Positions 1-11,911 of a stretch of DNA of 64,000 bases are shown here, in pieces; position 1 is the first letter of the stretch; each line of letters begins with the position of its first letter. The notes beneath the pieces are model-generated. The model searched no databases. It had not been told where the DNA came from and saw nothing but the letters and a program-made list of their open reading frames with translations. Location of the stretch: the NCBI GenBank assembly GCA_029204225.1, contig CM055106.1, forward strand, positions 42,238,368 through 42,302,367, given 5' to 3'. The translations under genes and the position numbers were made by a program. Source of the stretch: Diphasiastrum complanatum (taxonomy: Eukaryota; Streptophyta; Lycopodiopsida; Lycopodiales; Lycopodiaceae).

Positions 1-1111
<1,111 letters not shown>

Positions 1112-1194
1112 CACACAATTGTTACATAAACAATCTAAAAATCTCTCTTTTCCTCGTAATGCTTCACATTCAATTTAAAGAGGCTCGCATAATG

Positions 1195-1345
1195 GTTCAT
1201 ATCATCTACAAAACTATCATCTTTCCACGTGGTGAGTTGGTGCATTGTGCTTGTGTTGAGCTCGCCCACCCAAGTTCAATTTTCTTGCAATCTCACAAAT
1301 TAATAATACTAAGAAGCATCTACAAGACTATCAAAGCACAGACTC
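1195..1345. repeat. Dispersed repeat, copy A (relative at 31800)
   Basis: The stretch from 1221 to about 1322 aligns with 31801-31896. Shared blocks include CATTGTGCTT versus TATTGTGCTT, GAGCTCG versus GGGCTCG, CACCCAA, and TAATAC.AAGAAGCAT near the end. A weaker third relative lies at about 1742-1815 (ATCTACAAAACTA, AGCACACTCTCACAC). The family is not recognised; it could be part of an LTR. Confidence 0.55.
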
Positions 1346-2724
1346 ACACATAACACTCTCACTATCCTCATTTTCCCTCTCTATCCTCATTTATCTCTTC
1401 ATTTTTTCTTCCTTTCTTTTTTCCATTTCTTAAAAGTGATTTACATAAAGTAAAACCAATTTTCTATATCTACTTTCCACACAAAAATGAGTAACTCTAT
1501 TTTAACCACTAAAATGACTAAACTAGCAACAATTTCCTCTTTTGTTAGATCGGCCCATTTAACTCAGCTTTATATCTCTTAATTGATTGTTAAAAGGCAA
1601 GACTAATGCACACTGAAAAAGAACACACAAAACATGATCTTATCCTCAAGAACTTATCATTAGAATCAAAACAACAAGAGTACAAAAATAATAGCACTAC
1701 AAGATAAAAGCATCAAAATCAAAGAGCACTGTGTGTTGTTGCACATAATCTACAAAACTACCAAAAGCACACTCTCACACTCTCTACTCCCATTTCCTCT
1801 CTCTCTTTCTCATGATTTACTTCAAAGAAAGAGACAAAACAAAAGAGAGAAACGAAGAGTGAGAAACTTGAAAAATGCACGCAAGGAAAATAAATATACC
1901 AAATACTTGTATTGATTAAACAATTGATGATAGCAAGCAACATCCAACAACAAAATCTCTCCCAAAAAATTGTTCTCTAAAATCCTGCAAAACAAGAGAG
2001 AAGAAATGGCGAGTTCAGCTTTTCAAGCAAACATCGAAATCGAACACATTTAATAAAATTTAGAACCCAAAGTCTGTTTTGAAGTACCAAACATGCCATC
2101 GATGTTTTTTTGTCAAAATTATCTAACATAGACATCAAAATCCGACGAATTTCAAATCTGTCAAATTTTAGCATCCACATCAATGCCAGGCACTCAAGTT
2201 TTTTGCCACATTCAAATTTTTGGGACAAGTCTGTCCATTGAAATTCGACAGCTTTAAAAGTCATATGATTCTACATCCACTTCAATATTTCACTGCTGCC
2301 ACTTTATTATGTCCACTCGAAGATTGGATATCAACGAATCATAAAAGTTTATGAAATTCATTGAAAGCCCGCACTTGGTTTCCACTGTTAACGCAGGAAA
2401 ATAATTCTCAATTAGAAAGTAATTGACATGATTTAGATGGATTTTAGTAGCCTTTTCATATGATAGTTTCCGAGGGTCACGGGTAGTGACTACTACTTCC
2501 CAAGGTATCACATGAAACCTTGCTATAGCCAAAAATTCACTAATATATTTTAGACAAGAAATAGCTTTAAGGGTTTCCGATTTTGTAATTTTTGAGATAT
2601 GCTTTTAAAGGGCCAGACCAATATCCCAAAAATCTGACAAAATACACTAATTGGCAGTGATGCAATAAGTTATTGTAACTAAAAAATGCTTGTCCAAAGT
2701 TTTTTTAATATCTAGATTATAGAA
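1346..2724. other. AT-rich stretch, no supported gene
   Basis: Apart from the weak repeat relative at 1742-1815, I see nothing here. Short minus-strand frames at 1758-1943, 1977-2264 and 2290-2532 match no family I know and are interrupted, so I treat them as chance. Confidence 0.5.
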
Positions 2725-2776
2725 CCCACGGCTCTGAAAACCGTGGGGTGAACCGTATCACGGTTCATGAACCGTG
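2725..2776. repeat. Nested palindromes built on ACCGTG/CACGGT
   Basis: A perfect 18-bp palindrome (CACGGTTCATGAACCGTG) lies at 2759-2776. Just before it CCCACGG (2725-2731) faces CCGTGGG (2741-2747), and AACCGT (2751) faces ACGGTT (2760). The CCCACGGC start recalls the CACTA terminus at 56665 (ACCCACGGC), so this could be a worn transposon end. Confidence 0.6.
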
Positions 2777-2897
2777 GTACAATTCCTCTAATTAATTAAT
2801 TAATTTCCATTTTTTCCCCAAAGCCCCTCCCAAGGCATTTTTGGTCCTCATTTCACAAATTTCACAAATGGTCCTCAAATTTCACAGATTTTTGGCA

Positions 2898-3311
2898 TTA
2901 CACAAATTTCACATATTCAAATGATTTCACAAATTTCATAGATTTTTTTGGCCTATCTACATCAGACATTCTGAGAGTGAAGAATTTCTTCCTCAGATGA
3001 AGCTTGGAAGTAACGTCTCTGATGTCGTAGAGAGTTGTTAGGATGTCCCATGCATCCTTAGCTGTCTGAGCAGCACGTATGTGACTGATCTGAGTATCCT
3101 TGATCTTTAGGGTGATCACGGCAAATGCTTTGCCATCTCTTAGTCTCCACTTGGTGATGATGGCTGCATCACCTTCTGGTTTGAGCTTTGTGCCATCAAC
3201 GATGTCCCATAGTTCTTTAGCTAGAAGTATAACCTTCATCTTGAATTTCCAGAGATGGTAGTTATCTCCATTGAGTTTGTCAATGAGAGATGAACTAGAT
3301 GATGGATCCAT
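2898..3311 (-). mobile_element. Ty1/copia Gag remnant
   Basis: The 137-residue frame starts at an ATG and has the copia Gag N-terminus: a DKLNGDNYHLWKFKMK block near residues 11-26, W..L..GKA..VI and RKKFF.LRM. The Gag inside the 34-39 kb element has the same blocks, so both belong to one family. It is a broken fossil. The DNA to its right (3312-3919) shows no clear primer site and may be leader or LTR. Confidence 0.85.
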
Positions 3312-3919
3312 TCTGGTTGAACGAGATCGTTGGTAGACACGATGATTGTCGAAATATTGTTGGATGCGCGTTTGCTAGAAGATGTCTTGATAGAAACAAG
3401 ACTGATAATCCGCAATAGAAATACAGATTACTGAAATGCCCGCTTTGAGTCATAAAACCGTGGGTGTGAGCGGCAGCGGAAGCTCGATGCTTTGAGCATA
3501 GGCATGTAGGAACGGAAACACAACAATTAGCAGCAGAAATATTCAAGTAGAAAAATTCATACAGATTGTGCAAATGAACAACATAGTAGTGAGACAAAAA
3601 TTGCACTCTGATTAATATCAACAGTGAGTACAATCGCTTGAAGTAATGAATTCAGCTTCTTGAGCGTGATAACGTTGGCTATAGATAACTTTGATTGAAA
3701 GAGAAATTCAATTAGCACTTACATAGCTTGATTCAGCTGATATATATATTTACAAGTGTCGAGAGAAAAATATCGTATGTCTTAACTGCCAATTACTCCA
3801 GTTTAACATATGTACAAAGCTAGTAACCGCCCTTAGGATATTTGTTTCTCCAGCTGTTTTAGGATTGATGATAAGTTGGCGACGTCAGTCTACCAATGTA
3901 GCAAAAACGCGAAAAACCC
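3312..3919. other. Flank between Gag remnant and minisatellite
   Basis: No gene is visible. By position this could be the leader or LTR of the minus-strand copia fossil to its left, but I cannot place LTR ends. A TATATATAT run lies near 3742. Confidence 0.4.
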
Positions 3920-4400
3920 GAAGGTGCCCTTACATTGAAGGTATGCAAATCCTGAAGGTGCCCTTAGACTTGAGGTGTGTAGATCCCTAAGGCGCCCGTA
4001 GACTGAAGGCAGCGAAGAAGCCGAAAAGGCGAAAAGCCGAAGGTGCCTTACACTAAAGGCAGTGAAGAAGGCGAAGGTGTCTTAGACTAAAGGTAGCGAA
4101 GAAGGCGAAGGTGTCTTAGACTAAAGGCAATGAAGAAGGCGAAGGTGCCTTAGACTAAAGGCATCGAAGAAGGCGAAGGTGCCTTAGATTTAAAGACAAT
4201 GAAAAAGAGAAAAAGCCGAAGGTGCCTTAGAATGGTTTCCAAGGCATTCTGGCCACTTTGTTGCATTTTTTGCGAAGGGGTGAAAAAGGCGAAAAAAATG
4301 AAGGTGTCTTAAAAATGGTTTCTAAGTCATTCTGGCCACTTGGCCACTGTGTCGTCTTTTTCGTGAAGGTGTGAAAAAGGCTAAGGTGCCAAAAATGGTG
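3920..4400. repeat. 34-bp minisatellite with an 82-bp higher-order end
   Basis: Unit starts fall at 3920, 3954, 3988, then after a 17-bp insert at 4039, 4073, 4107, 4141 and 4175, an exact 34-bp spacing. The unit core is GAAGGTGCCTTAGAC followed by TAAAGGCA.CGAAGAAGGC. From 4218 the array changes to a longer unit, with starts at 4218 and 4300 (82 bp) sharing ATGGTTTC, CATTCTGGCCACTT and GTGAAAAAGGCG. The segment TGTCGTCTTTTTC near 4350 also occurs in the 3' LTR of the 34-39 kb copia element (near 35225), so the array probably grew from LTR sequence. Confidence 0.9.
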
Positions 4401-4849
4401 AAGGCAAAAAAAAATCCCAAAGGAAAAATGTGAAGGTTCGAAAACATGTAGTTGGCCTTTAATTTTAGGATGCTCATTACTTGAACAATTTGTTTAAGGC
4501 TGAGCATAAGAAATCTAACATGGGTAAATAGGTAAGTTCTCCCTAGGTGAAGTCTATGTGATGGATGTACTAAAGGTATAGTTAATGCTATTCTCTAGGG
4601 CTGTCAAGTGTAGTTATTGCTCTTTGTAGGGTTAATGTAGGGTTAACATTCCGAAGTGTACCATGTGGGTCCACAATCTACTATTTGAATTTGCCATGTC
4701 AGATGGACCCTCCCACCTCATTTGTCACACTTTTATTGGTACACATGTCGTCATAAACACTGATTATAATTAGTGAAGAGGCCCTTTCTGAGTTCAAAAA
4801 AGGCCCTGATAGAAGGCTCTTATCAGATTTTTGAGATATCTTTGAGCTA
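4401..4849. other. No recognisable gene
   Basis: Unassigned AT-rich DNA between the minisatellite and a copia remnant. A short minus frame (4322-4507) overlaps the repeat and is not credible as a gene. Confidence 0.5.
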
Positions 4850-5290
4850 CTATGGACTTTTGCATTTGTTATAGAGCAGTCGACAATGACAAACTCAATA
4901 TTCTCAGTGGTTATTCAGATGCAAGTTGGGCAGGAGATGTAGACTCGTAAATCCACTTTCGGATTTATATTCTTCCTCAACAATGGTCCTATTTCATGGA
5001 ACAGTCGCAAGCAAACTTTGATAGCTCTATCTTCTAGTAAATCAGAGTATATCGTAGCCTCTCAAGCTACAAAGGAAGCAGCATGATTGAGAAACTTACT
5101 TTCAGATGTTAGTCTGAATCAATATGCTCCGACAATGCTGATTTTTGATAATAGTCAAAGAGAACTAAAAGTATTTCATTTGGTCAACATATGAGAGTAA
5201 CACATGACCATCATTCACAGTCATGTGTAGAACTTCATGCATGCAAATGGTTTTTTTCACTTAGTGCTTCAGAGTACCCGCTGTCATGCA
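4850..5290 (+). mobile_element. Ty1/copia RNase H remnant
   Basis: Conceptual reading shows copia RNase H signatures: GYSDASWAGD near 4915, then NGPISWN and SEYIVASQATKEA near 5045-5085. The opposite orientation to the Gag remnant at 2.9-3.3 kb argues for a separate insertion or a rearrangement. It is broken and truncated at both ends. Confidence 0.85.
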
Positions 5291-5497
5291 AACATTTCGT
5301 TCCCAATGGAATAGTGCTTCCCTTTTGAAGTTAGCTTAACTCAACATTTTACCCCCAATCCTAATTAGCCAACTATCTTACACCAAGCATGAATAAACCA
5401 AAAGAGGTCTCTTACACCTTCCCCTCTCTCACCTCTCTAAAGAGTACAAGAAAATAACAAATGTTATTAACCGGAAGCATTAGCAAAATGAAAAGCA

Positions 5498-5666
<169 letters not shown>

Positions 5667-5825
5667 GAAAAAGTGAGGTGCAAGGACATTCAGGTCTGAA
5701 ATTGGCATAATCTCATCCTCTTGTATAAACATGAAATGAGAATACAAGAGGTGGCTTTATTCTTGGTGAGGGCCCTATTCCTTCTCTTTGATTGGCTACT
5801 TCAAAATGGCAAGGATTTTAATCCA

Positions 5826-6463
5826 TGTGAAAAATTGCCTACATTGGCAAATCTAGCCATGTAGAATATTGTACATTTTGTCAATATTGTTTGTTGGTAA
5901 AGTAGGTTACCACGAGTCAAGAGGAGTGGTTGTGTCTATTTGGTAGTGATTCCTACTTTGTAGGATCTAGACCATGATTTATGATGAGATTTGTACCTAC
6001 CATGCACCTACCAAGCATGACTCTTGGATCTAGGCTAGGGTTTTCACATTAGGGCAAGAAAGTGGAGTCTACTTCCTTATTACATGCTGGATTTTCACCT
6101 AACTTTGCAAAGGAAGTGTGTTTTACTATGTATTCCCATTCTCCACAGTGAGAAGATAGAAACTTTTTGGAGCCTCAAGGAGAAACTCGAGTTTCCTCTC
6201 ATTGTATGGTGATTATGAAACCCAGCTTTGGCACTTTGTAAACACTGTCTACAGGCCGTACTACAGCCTTATTTCCACACGTGTGGAGTTGGATTATACT
6301 AATTGATCAATGCTTTGATTGTCTCTACTTGTTTCCTATCAAGCTGCTAAACTAGATCTTGTTTTATGATGACTAGTTTCTGATAGATTGTTTAACAAGC
6401 ATACAATCACCTTGTGGATCATTCAAAGATCCATTTATGGTCCTTAGTACTGTACTTTTCACA
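5826..6463 (+). repeat. 5' LTR of the young copia element
   Basis: 638 bp, TGTGAAAA to TTTTCACA. It is nearly identical to the 676-bp 3' LTR, which carries one extra segment of about 38 bp near its start. Confidence 0.97.
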
Positions 6464-6475
6464 TGGTATCAGAGC
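6464..6475 (+). promoter_or_regulatory. Primer-binding site (initiator tRNA-Met type)
   Basis: TGGTATCAGAGC follows the 5' LTR with no spacer. It is the usual plant LTR-element primer site, complementary to the 3' end of initiator tRNA-Met. Confidence 0.97.
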
Positions 6476-6852
6476 CAAGTACAAGGCCATTGATCTGTGT
6501 TTGAATCTAATCCAGTTTTAGCAGGTTTTGGTGCAAAAAGCTAGTATTGGAAGGGCGAGCTGGTATCCAGGTTTTGGTGAGGGGCTTTGATCCCAAACTT
6601 TTTCAGGATCAAAATCCGTACTGTTCACACGTGTGGGCATCTCTGAACTAGCATTTAATAACCCATATTCATTGGATCATAGAAAATTCATCTGGTGTCA
6701 GTTTGATGTAATTTTTGGTGCAGATCCTAGGATAAGCTACCAAGATCACTTGCCATTGATTAGTTTTGAATTTGTCTCATGAAAACTAATTAATCTAGGC
6801 TGATTTCAGACCTTCTTAAAGTGGAAACCAGGTCTTGAAAGTACAAAGTGAA

Positions 6853-7015
<163 letters not shown>

Positions 7016-7246
7016 ATTTTTGTCCAAGAATAGCCAAGATTGGCAAGATTTGCTTGAGTGTAGTTTTCATCTCATCTTATCTTCATTCCAGCTTGTGAGG
7101 GAGTGATAGAACTGTGATTACAAATCCATTTGTTGGATTAGAAGTCAACATTTGAGTGAAACACTGCAAGTTAGAAACCTTTGTGAGTTTCAGGTACAAA
7201 CAAATCTATATCTTGTGTGTAGAATCTTGCTAGTAAGCTGGGATCA

Positions 7247-10200
7247 GTGGGAGCCTACCTTCTAGAAGCTAGTGAGAGGTTAAATTCTACCAATTATGCT
7301 ATTTGGAAAGTGAGGATGGAGTCACTAATGGTGCTCCAGGATCTTTATGAGTTTCTAATAGATGATGAAGATGAACCTCTAGGTGCACAGGAATTAATGA
7401 GATACAAGAAGAGGTCTAGGCTTGCACTTCACTATATTAAGATGAATGTAAGCAATGATCTTTTAAGGGAAGTATCATCATGTAAGAGTGCTAAAGAGGC
7501 TTGGGAATCTTTAAAATCTATCTATGAGTCTAGTAACACTTCGAGGGTTCTCATGCTTAGGAATCAGATTCTACAAAGCGTGAAGAGGAGTGATGAGAGT
7601 GCACAAGATTATGTGCTAAGAATCAAGTCTCTTAATAGGGAGTTAGCTTCCATTGGAGAGAAGATTCAAGATAGTGAGCTTGTTCAGATTGTCCTAAATG
7701 GTCTAGGGAGTGGCTTTACAAATTTGGTCCAAAGCTTTGCAATCCAAGACACTTTGCCTACTATAGAAAAGCTACACATTGTATTAGTAGCTGAAGAGTG
7801 TAGGATGTTGCATACCAATGCAAGAATGAATGCTATTTCTCTGCAGGATGGTGATGAGAAAGCTAATTTCTCATTCAAAAGCAAGAAGAAGACCAATGGC
7901 AAGAAGAAGCACTTCAAGGAGACCAAGGAGGAGGATGAGGCTTCAAGCTCAAAGGGCAAGATCAAAGACAAGTCCAAGTACAAATGTTTTTTCTGTGGAA
8001 AGAAAGGACATTTTGCATCAGAATGTCTCAAGAAGAAAAAGGCACAAGAGAGCAAACAAAGCAACATTGCACATCAGGAGGAAGAGGAGGATGAAGAGTC
8101 ATCCTTGATGGTTTCCAACAAACCACCATCATCCAAGAGCAACACCAATGATTCTTGGTGGATTGATAGTGGGGCAAGTTCCCACATGACATATCAAAAG
8201 GACATATTCTCCACCTTACTTTCTTACAATGACTTTCATAGATCAATCTATACTGCAAGTAGTCAAGAATGTAAGATAAGTGGAATAGGAACAATTCCCT
8301 TGTATGTGGGATCATCCACAAGGATGAATCTAGATAATGTTCTTTATGTTCCTAAGTTAACCAAGAATTTGCTTAGTGTTGGCCAGTTAATGGATAATGG
8401 CCTAGATGTACAATTTAAGCATGGAGTTTGTTCCATCCTTAGAAATGATGAATGTATAGCCAAAGGCTTTAAGCAAGGTAGATTGTTTAAGCTTGATGCT
8501 AATATTGCAGTGGAGAGTGTTAACTTGGCAAAGGTGGAGCTATCAAAGGTGGAACTGTGGCACAAAAGGTTGGGCCACCCCAACTACAAAGCCATGGAAT
8601 CTATGGCTACAAAGGAGCTTGCAGTTGGACTCCCCAAGCATTTGTCAAAGTGTGGGAAGAGATGTGAAGCATGCAGCCTCTCAAAGGCTCACAAACTACC
8701 CTTCTCAAGATCTACATCAAGATCAAACTCTCCTCTTGAACTCATCCATTCGGATGTTCATAGTTTTTCACATGAGTCTAATGGTGGTGCCAAGTACTAT
8801 GTAATCTTCATTGATGACTATTCTAGATTTTGTTGGATGTACCTCTTGTCTAGCAAATCAATGGTGTTTGATTCTTTTGTAAAGCTCAAGACTTTGGTAG
8901 AAAATCAACTTAGTACCAAGATTAAGGTATTAAGGAGTAATAATGGAGGTGAATATATCTCCAATAAGTTGATTGACTTTTGTAGTTCTAATGGCATAAA
9001 GAGGGATTTGTCATGTCCATACACCCCTCAACAAAATGGAGTGAGTGAGAGAAGAAATAGATCTCTTTGTGAGTGTGCTAAGGCCTTAAGGCTAGATGCT
9101 TCTCTATCCAAACCATTTTGGGGTGAAGCAATAACTTGTGCTAACTATTTGTGCAATAGATTGCCAAACCAAGCCATTGGAGGAATCACACCATTTGAAG
9201 CTCTATTTGGAGAGAAGCCCAATCTCAAAGATCTCAAAGTTTTTGGATCCACTTGCTATGTACACCAATCCTTGGATAAGAGAAGGAAGGATGATGCAAC
9301 ATCCATCAAAGGCATCTTTGTGGGATATGGTGAGAATAGCAAAGGTTATAGAGTCTTCAATCCCATCACTAGCAAGGTGATAGTGAGTAGGGATGTTATT
9401 TTTTATGAAGGACATGCTTGTGATTTGGATGATAATGCTACTAATCATCTTGATGCCAAGGATCATGCTAGGATGGAGGAGGAGCTTCCAAGTGAAGAAG
9501 AACTTGAGGATCCACCTCAAGATGCAAGAACTCCAAGAACTCCAAGAACTCCAAGGAGATCTACAAGGGCAAGATCCGAGCCATTGAGGCTCACCTATGA
9601 TGGTCAAGGTGATCAAAGGGAAGGCTCATCATCTTTCACATCTTACACCTTTCTTACTTCAATGTTAGATGAGCCAACATGCTATGAAGATGCTTGTAAG
9701 TCTAAAAGTTGGATGGATGCTATGCAAGTAGAGTATGATGCTCTTATTGAGAATCATACTTGGGATCTTGTGGATCTTCCTCAAGGGAAGAAACCTCTTG
9801 ATTGCAAGTGGGTGTTTAGATTGAAGTATAATCAAGATGGATCAATAAGCAAGCATAAAGCTAGGCTTGTTGCCAAAGGTTTTTTACAAACCAAAGGCAT
9901 TGACTATGATGGGACTTTTGCTCATGTGGCTAAGCTTGTTACTATCAGGTTGATCATTAGTCTTGCTACAACCTTCAATTGGGAGCTATTCCAACTTGAG
10001 TTCACAAATGCATTCCTCAATGGTTATTTGGAGGAAGAGATCTACATGAGGCAACCCGAGGGCTTCATCAAGGCAAAGCATGAAGGAAAGGTGTGTTTTT
10101 TGAAGAAGAGCCTTTATGGGCTCAAGCAACCACCTAGAGCATGGTACTCTAGGCTAAACTCTTTTCTCATTTCCATCAATTTTGTAATGAGTGCCTATGA

Positions 10201-11269
10201 TCCATCATTGTATATAAGTTTTCATGATGGCATGATCATTATTCTTGTTTTGTATGTAGATGACATTATCTTGAGCGGTAATGATCTAGATGGAATTAGA
10301 GATGTAAAAATTGCTTTAGCAAAAGAGTTTAAGATGGTAGATCTCGGCCTATTGAGCTTCATTCTTGGAATAGAGGTTATTAGAGGATGTGACTTTAGCT
10401 TCATTTGTCAATCTAAATATGCTACATCCATCCTAGATAGATTTGGAATGAAGAATTGTAAAGGCATTGAGACACCAATGGAGCAACATGTAAAAGCATC
10501 TATTGGTTGTGATGAAGCATCCTTTGAGGACATCACATTATATAGAAGGCTTATTGGCTCCTTGATCTATTTAACTATAACTAGACCTGATCTTAGTTAT
10601 AGTGTTGGAAAGTTAAGCCAATTCATGCAAAGTCCTCTAGTTTCACATTGGAAGATGGCCAAAAGAGTTCTTAGATACATTTCATTCACTAAGAATTTTG
10701 GTATTTTGTATAGAGGAACTAATCTTGGCTTAAGAGCCTATAGTGACTCGGATTTTGCAGGTGACAAAGTGGATAGAAGATCAGCAAGTGCCTTTGCCAC
10801 CTTTCTATGTGATGGAGTAGTATCATGGCTTTCCAAAAAGCAAGATACCATCTCCCTATCTTCCACAGAATCCGAATACAAGGCCTTGACATCAACATGC
10901 AAGGAGATCTTGTGGCTCAAAAGGCTATTGGTGGAGCTTCATGTCATGGAGGAGGAGATCCCTATCATCTATTGTGACAACCAATCAGCCCAATCACTTG
11001 CAACTAATCCTACATTCCATACAAGGAGCAAACACATCGAAATTGCTCATCATTTCGTGAGGGAAAAAGTGCAAGCTAAAGAGATCAAGCTCCAACACGT
11101 GCCATCATCAAGTTGCTTGGCTGATTTGTTTACTAAACCTTTACCTAAAGATTCATTTGTCAAGCTTAGATCTTCAATTGGAGTTATTGATAAAAGCATT
11201 GTGATCTCCAAGGCTAGATTTGAGGAGGAGTGTGAAAAATTGCCTACATTGGCAAATCTAGCCATGTAG
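7247..11269 (+). CDS. Copia Gag-Pol polyprotein frame
   Basis: One open frame of about 1340 codons; the exact start is uncertain. Domains in order: Gag (NYAIWKVRMESL near residues 16-27), a CCHC zinc knuckle at about 247-260, an aspartic protease with WWIDSGASSH (Asp about 307), a pre-integrase LWHKRLGHPNY block, an integrase core starting HSDVHSF (about 501), a reverse transcriptase with the YVDD box at about 1003-1006, and an RNase H with SLSSTESEYKA. Length and order are those of complete plant copia polyproteins. The stop codon lies 39 bases inside the 3' LTR, so the last residues are LTR-encoded. The separation of Gag and Pol products is not visible in the sequence. Confidence 0.95.
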   Translation: MGAYLLEASERLNSTNYAIWKVRMESLMVLQDLYEFLIDDEDEPLGAQELMRYKKRSRLALHYIKMNVSNDLLREVSSCKSAKEAWESLKSIYESSNTSRVLMLRNQILQSVKRSDESAQDYVLRIKSLNRELASIGEKIQDSELVQIVLNGLGSGFTNLVQSFAIQDTLPTIEKLHIVLVAEECRMLHTNARMNAISLQDGDEKANFSFKSKKKTNGKKKHFKETKEEDEASSSKGKIKDKSKYKCFFCGKKGHFASECLKKKKAQESKQSNIAHQEEEEDEESSLMVSNKPPSSKSNTNDSWWIDSGASSHMTYQKDIFSTLLSYNDFHRSIYTASSQECKISGIGTIPLYVGSSTRMNLDNVLYVPKLTKNLLSVGQLMDNGLDVQFKHGVCSILRNDECIAKGFKQGRLFKLDANIAVESVNLAKVELSKVELWHKRLGHPNYKAMESMATKELAVGLPKHLSKCGKRCEACSLSKAHKLPFSRSTSRSNSPLELIHSDVHSFSHESNGGAKYYVIFIDDYSRFCWMYLLSSKSMVFDSFVKLKTLVENQLSTKIKVLRSNNGGEYISNKLIDFCSSNGIKRDLSCPYTPQQNGVSERRNRSLCECAKALRLDASLSKPFWGEAITCANYLCNRLPNQAIGGITPFEALFGEKPNLKDLKVFGSTCYVHQSLDKRRKDDATSIKGIFVGYGENSKGYRVFNPITSKVIVSRDVIFYEGHACDLDDNATNHLDAKDHARMEEELPSEEELEDPPQDARTPRTPRTPRRSTRARSEPLRLTYDGQGDQREGSSSFTSYTFLTSMLDEPTCYEDACKSKSWMDAMQVEYDALIENHTWDLVDLPQGKKPLDCKWVFRLKYNQDGSISKHKARLVAKGFLQTKGIDYDGTFAHVAKLVTIRLIISLATTFNWELFQLEFTNAFLNGYLEEEIYMRQPEGFIKAKHEGKVCFLKKSLYGLKQPPRAWYSRLNSFLISINFVMSAYDPSLYISFHDGMIIILVLYVDDIILSGNDLDGIRDVKIALAKEFKMVDLGLLSFILGIEVIRGCDFSFICQSKYATSILDRFGMKNCKGIETPMEQHVKASIGCDEASFEDITLYRRLIGSLIYLTITRPDLSYSVGKLSQFMQSPLVSHWKMAKRVLRYISFTKNFGILYRGTNLGLRAYSDSDFAGDKVDRRSASAFATFLCDGVVSWLSKKQDTISLSSTESEYKALTSTCKEILWLKRLLVELHVMEEEIPIIYCDNQSAQSLATNPTFHTRSKHIEIAHHFVREKVQAKEIKLQHVPSSSCLADLFTKPLPKDSFVKLRSSIGVIDKSIVISKARFEEECEKLPTLANLAM
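11222..11230 (+). promoter_or_regulatory. Polypurine tract
   Basis: GAGGAGGAG lies immediately before the 3' LTR, where plus-strand DNA synthesis is primed in this family. It is also within the polyprotein frame. Confidence 0.9.
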
Positions 11270-11906
11270 AATATTGTGCATTTTGTCAATATTGTTTGTT
11301 AGTTACTTCAATGGCCAAAGTGCCACTTGTACATACACACCTAAAGTAGGTTACCACGAGTCAAGAGGAGTGGTTGTGTCTATTTGGTAGTGATTCCTAC
11401 TTTGTAGGATCTAGACCATGATTTATGATGAGATTTGTACCTACCATGCACCTACCAAGCATGACTCTTGGATCTAGGCTAGGGTTTTCACATTAGGGCA
11501 AGAAAGTGGAGTCTACTTCCTTATTACATGCTGGACTTTCACCTAACTTTGCAAAGGAAGTGTGTTTTACTATGTATTCCCATTCTCCACAGTGAGAAGA
11601 TAGCAACTTTTTGGAGCCTCAAGGAGAAACTCGAGTTTCCTCTCATTGTATGGTGATTATGAAACCCAGCTTTGGCACTTTGTAAACACTGTCTACAGGC
11701 CGTACTACAGCCTTATTTCCACACGTGTGGAGTTGGATTATACTAATTGATCAATGCTTTGATTGTCTCTACTTGTTTCCTATCAAGCTGCTAAACTAGA
11801 GCTGTTTTATGATGACTAGTTTCTGATAGATTGTTTAACAAGCATACAATCACCTTGTGGATCATTCAAAGATCCATTTATGGTCCTTAGTACTGTACTT
11901 TTCACA
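11231..11906 (+). repeat. 3' LTR of the young copia element
   Basis: 676 bp, TGTGAAAA to TTTTCACA, followed by the ATCCA target duplication. Confidence 0.97.
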
Positions 11907-11911
11907 ATCCA

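Noticed and set aside
7684-11289. Short frames on either strand overlapping the young copia polyprotein
   Set aside because: Shadows of the long polyprotein frame, without motifs of their own.
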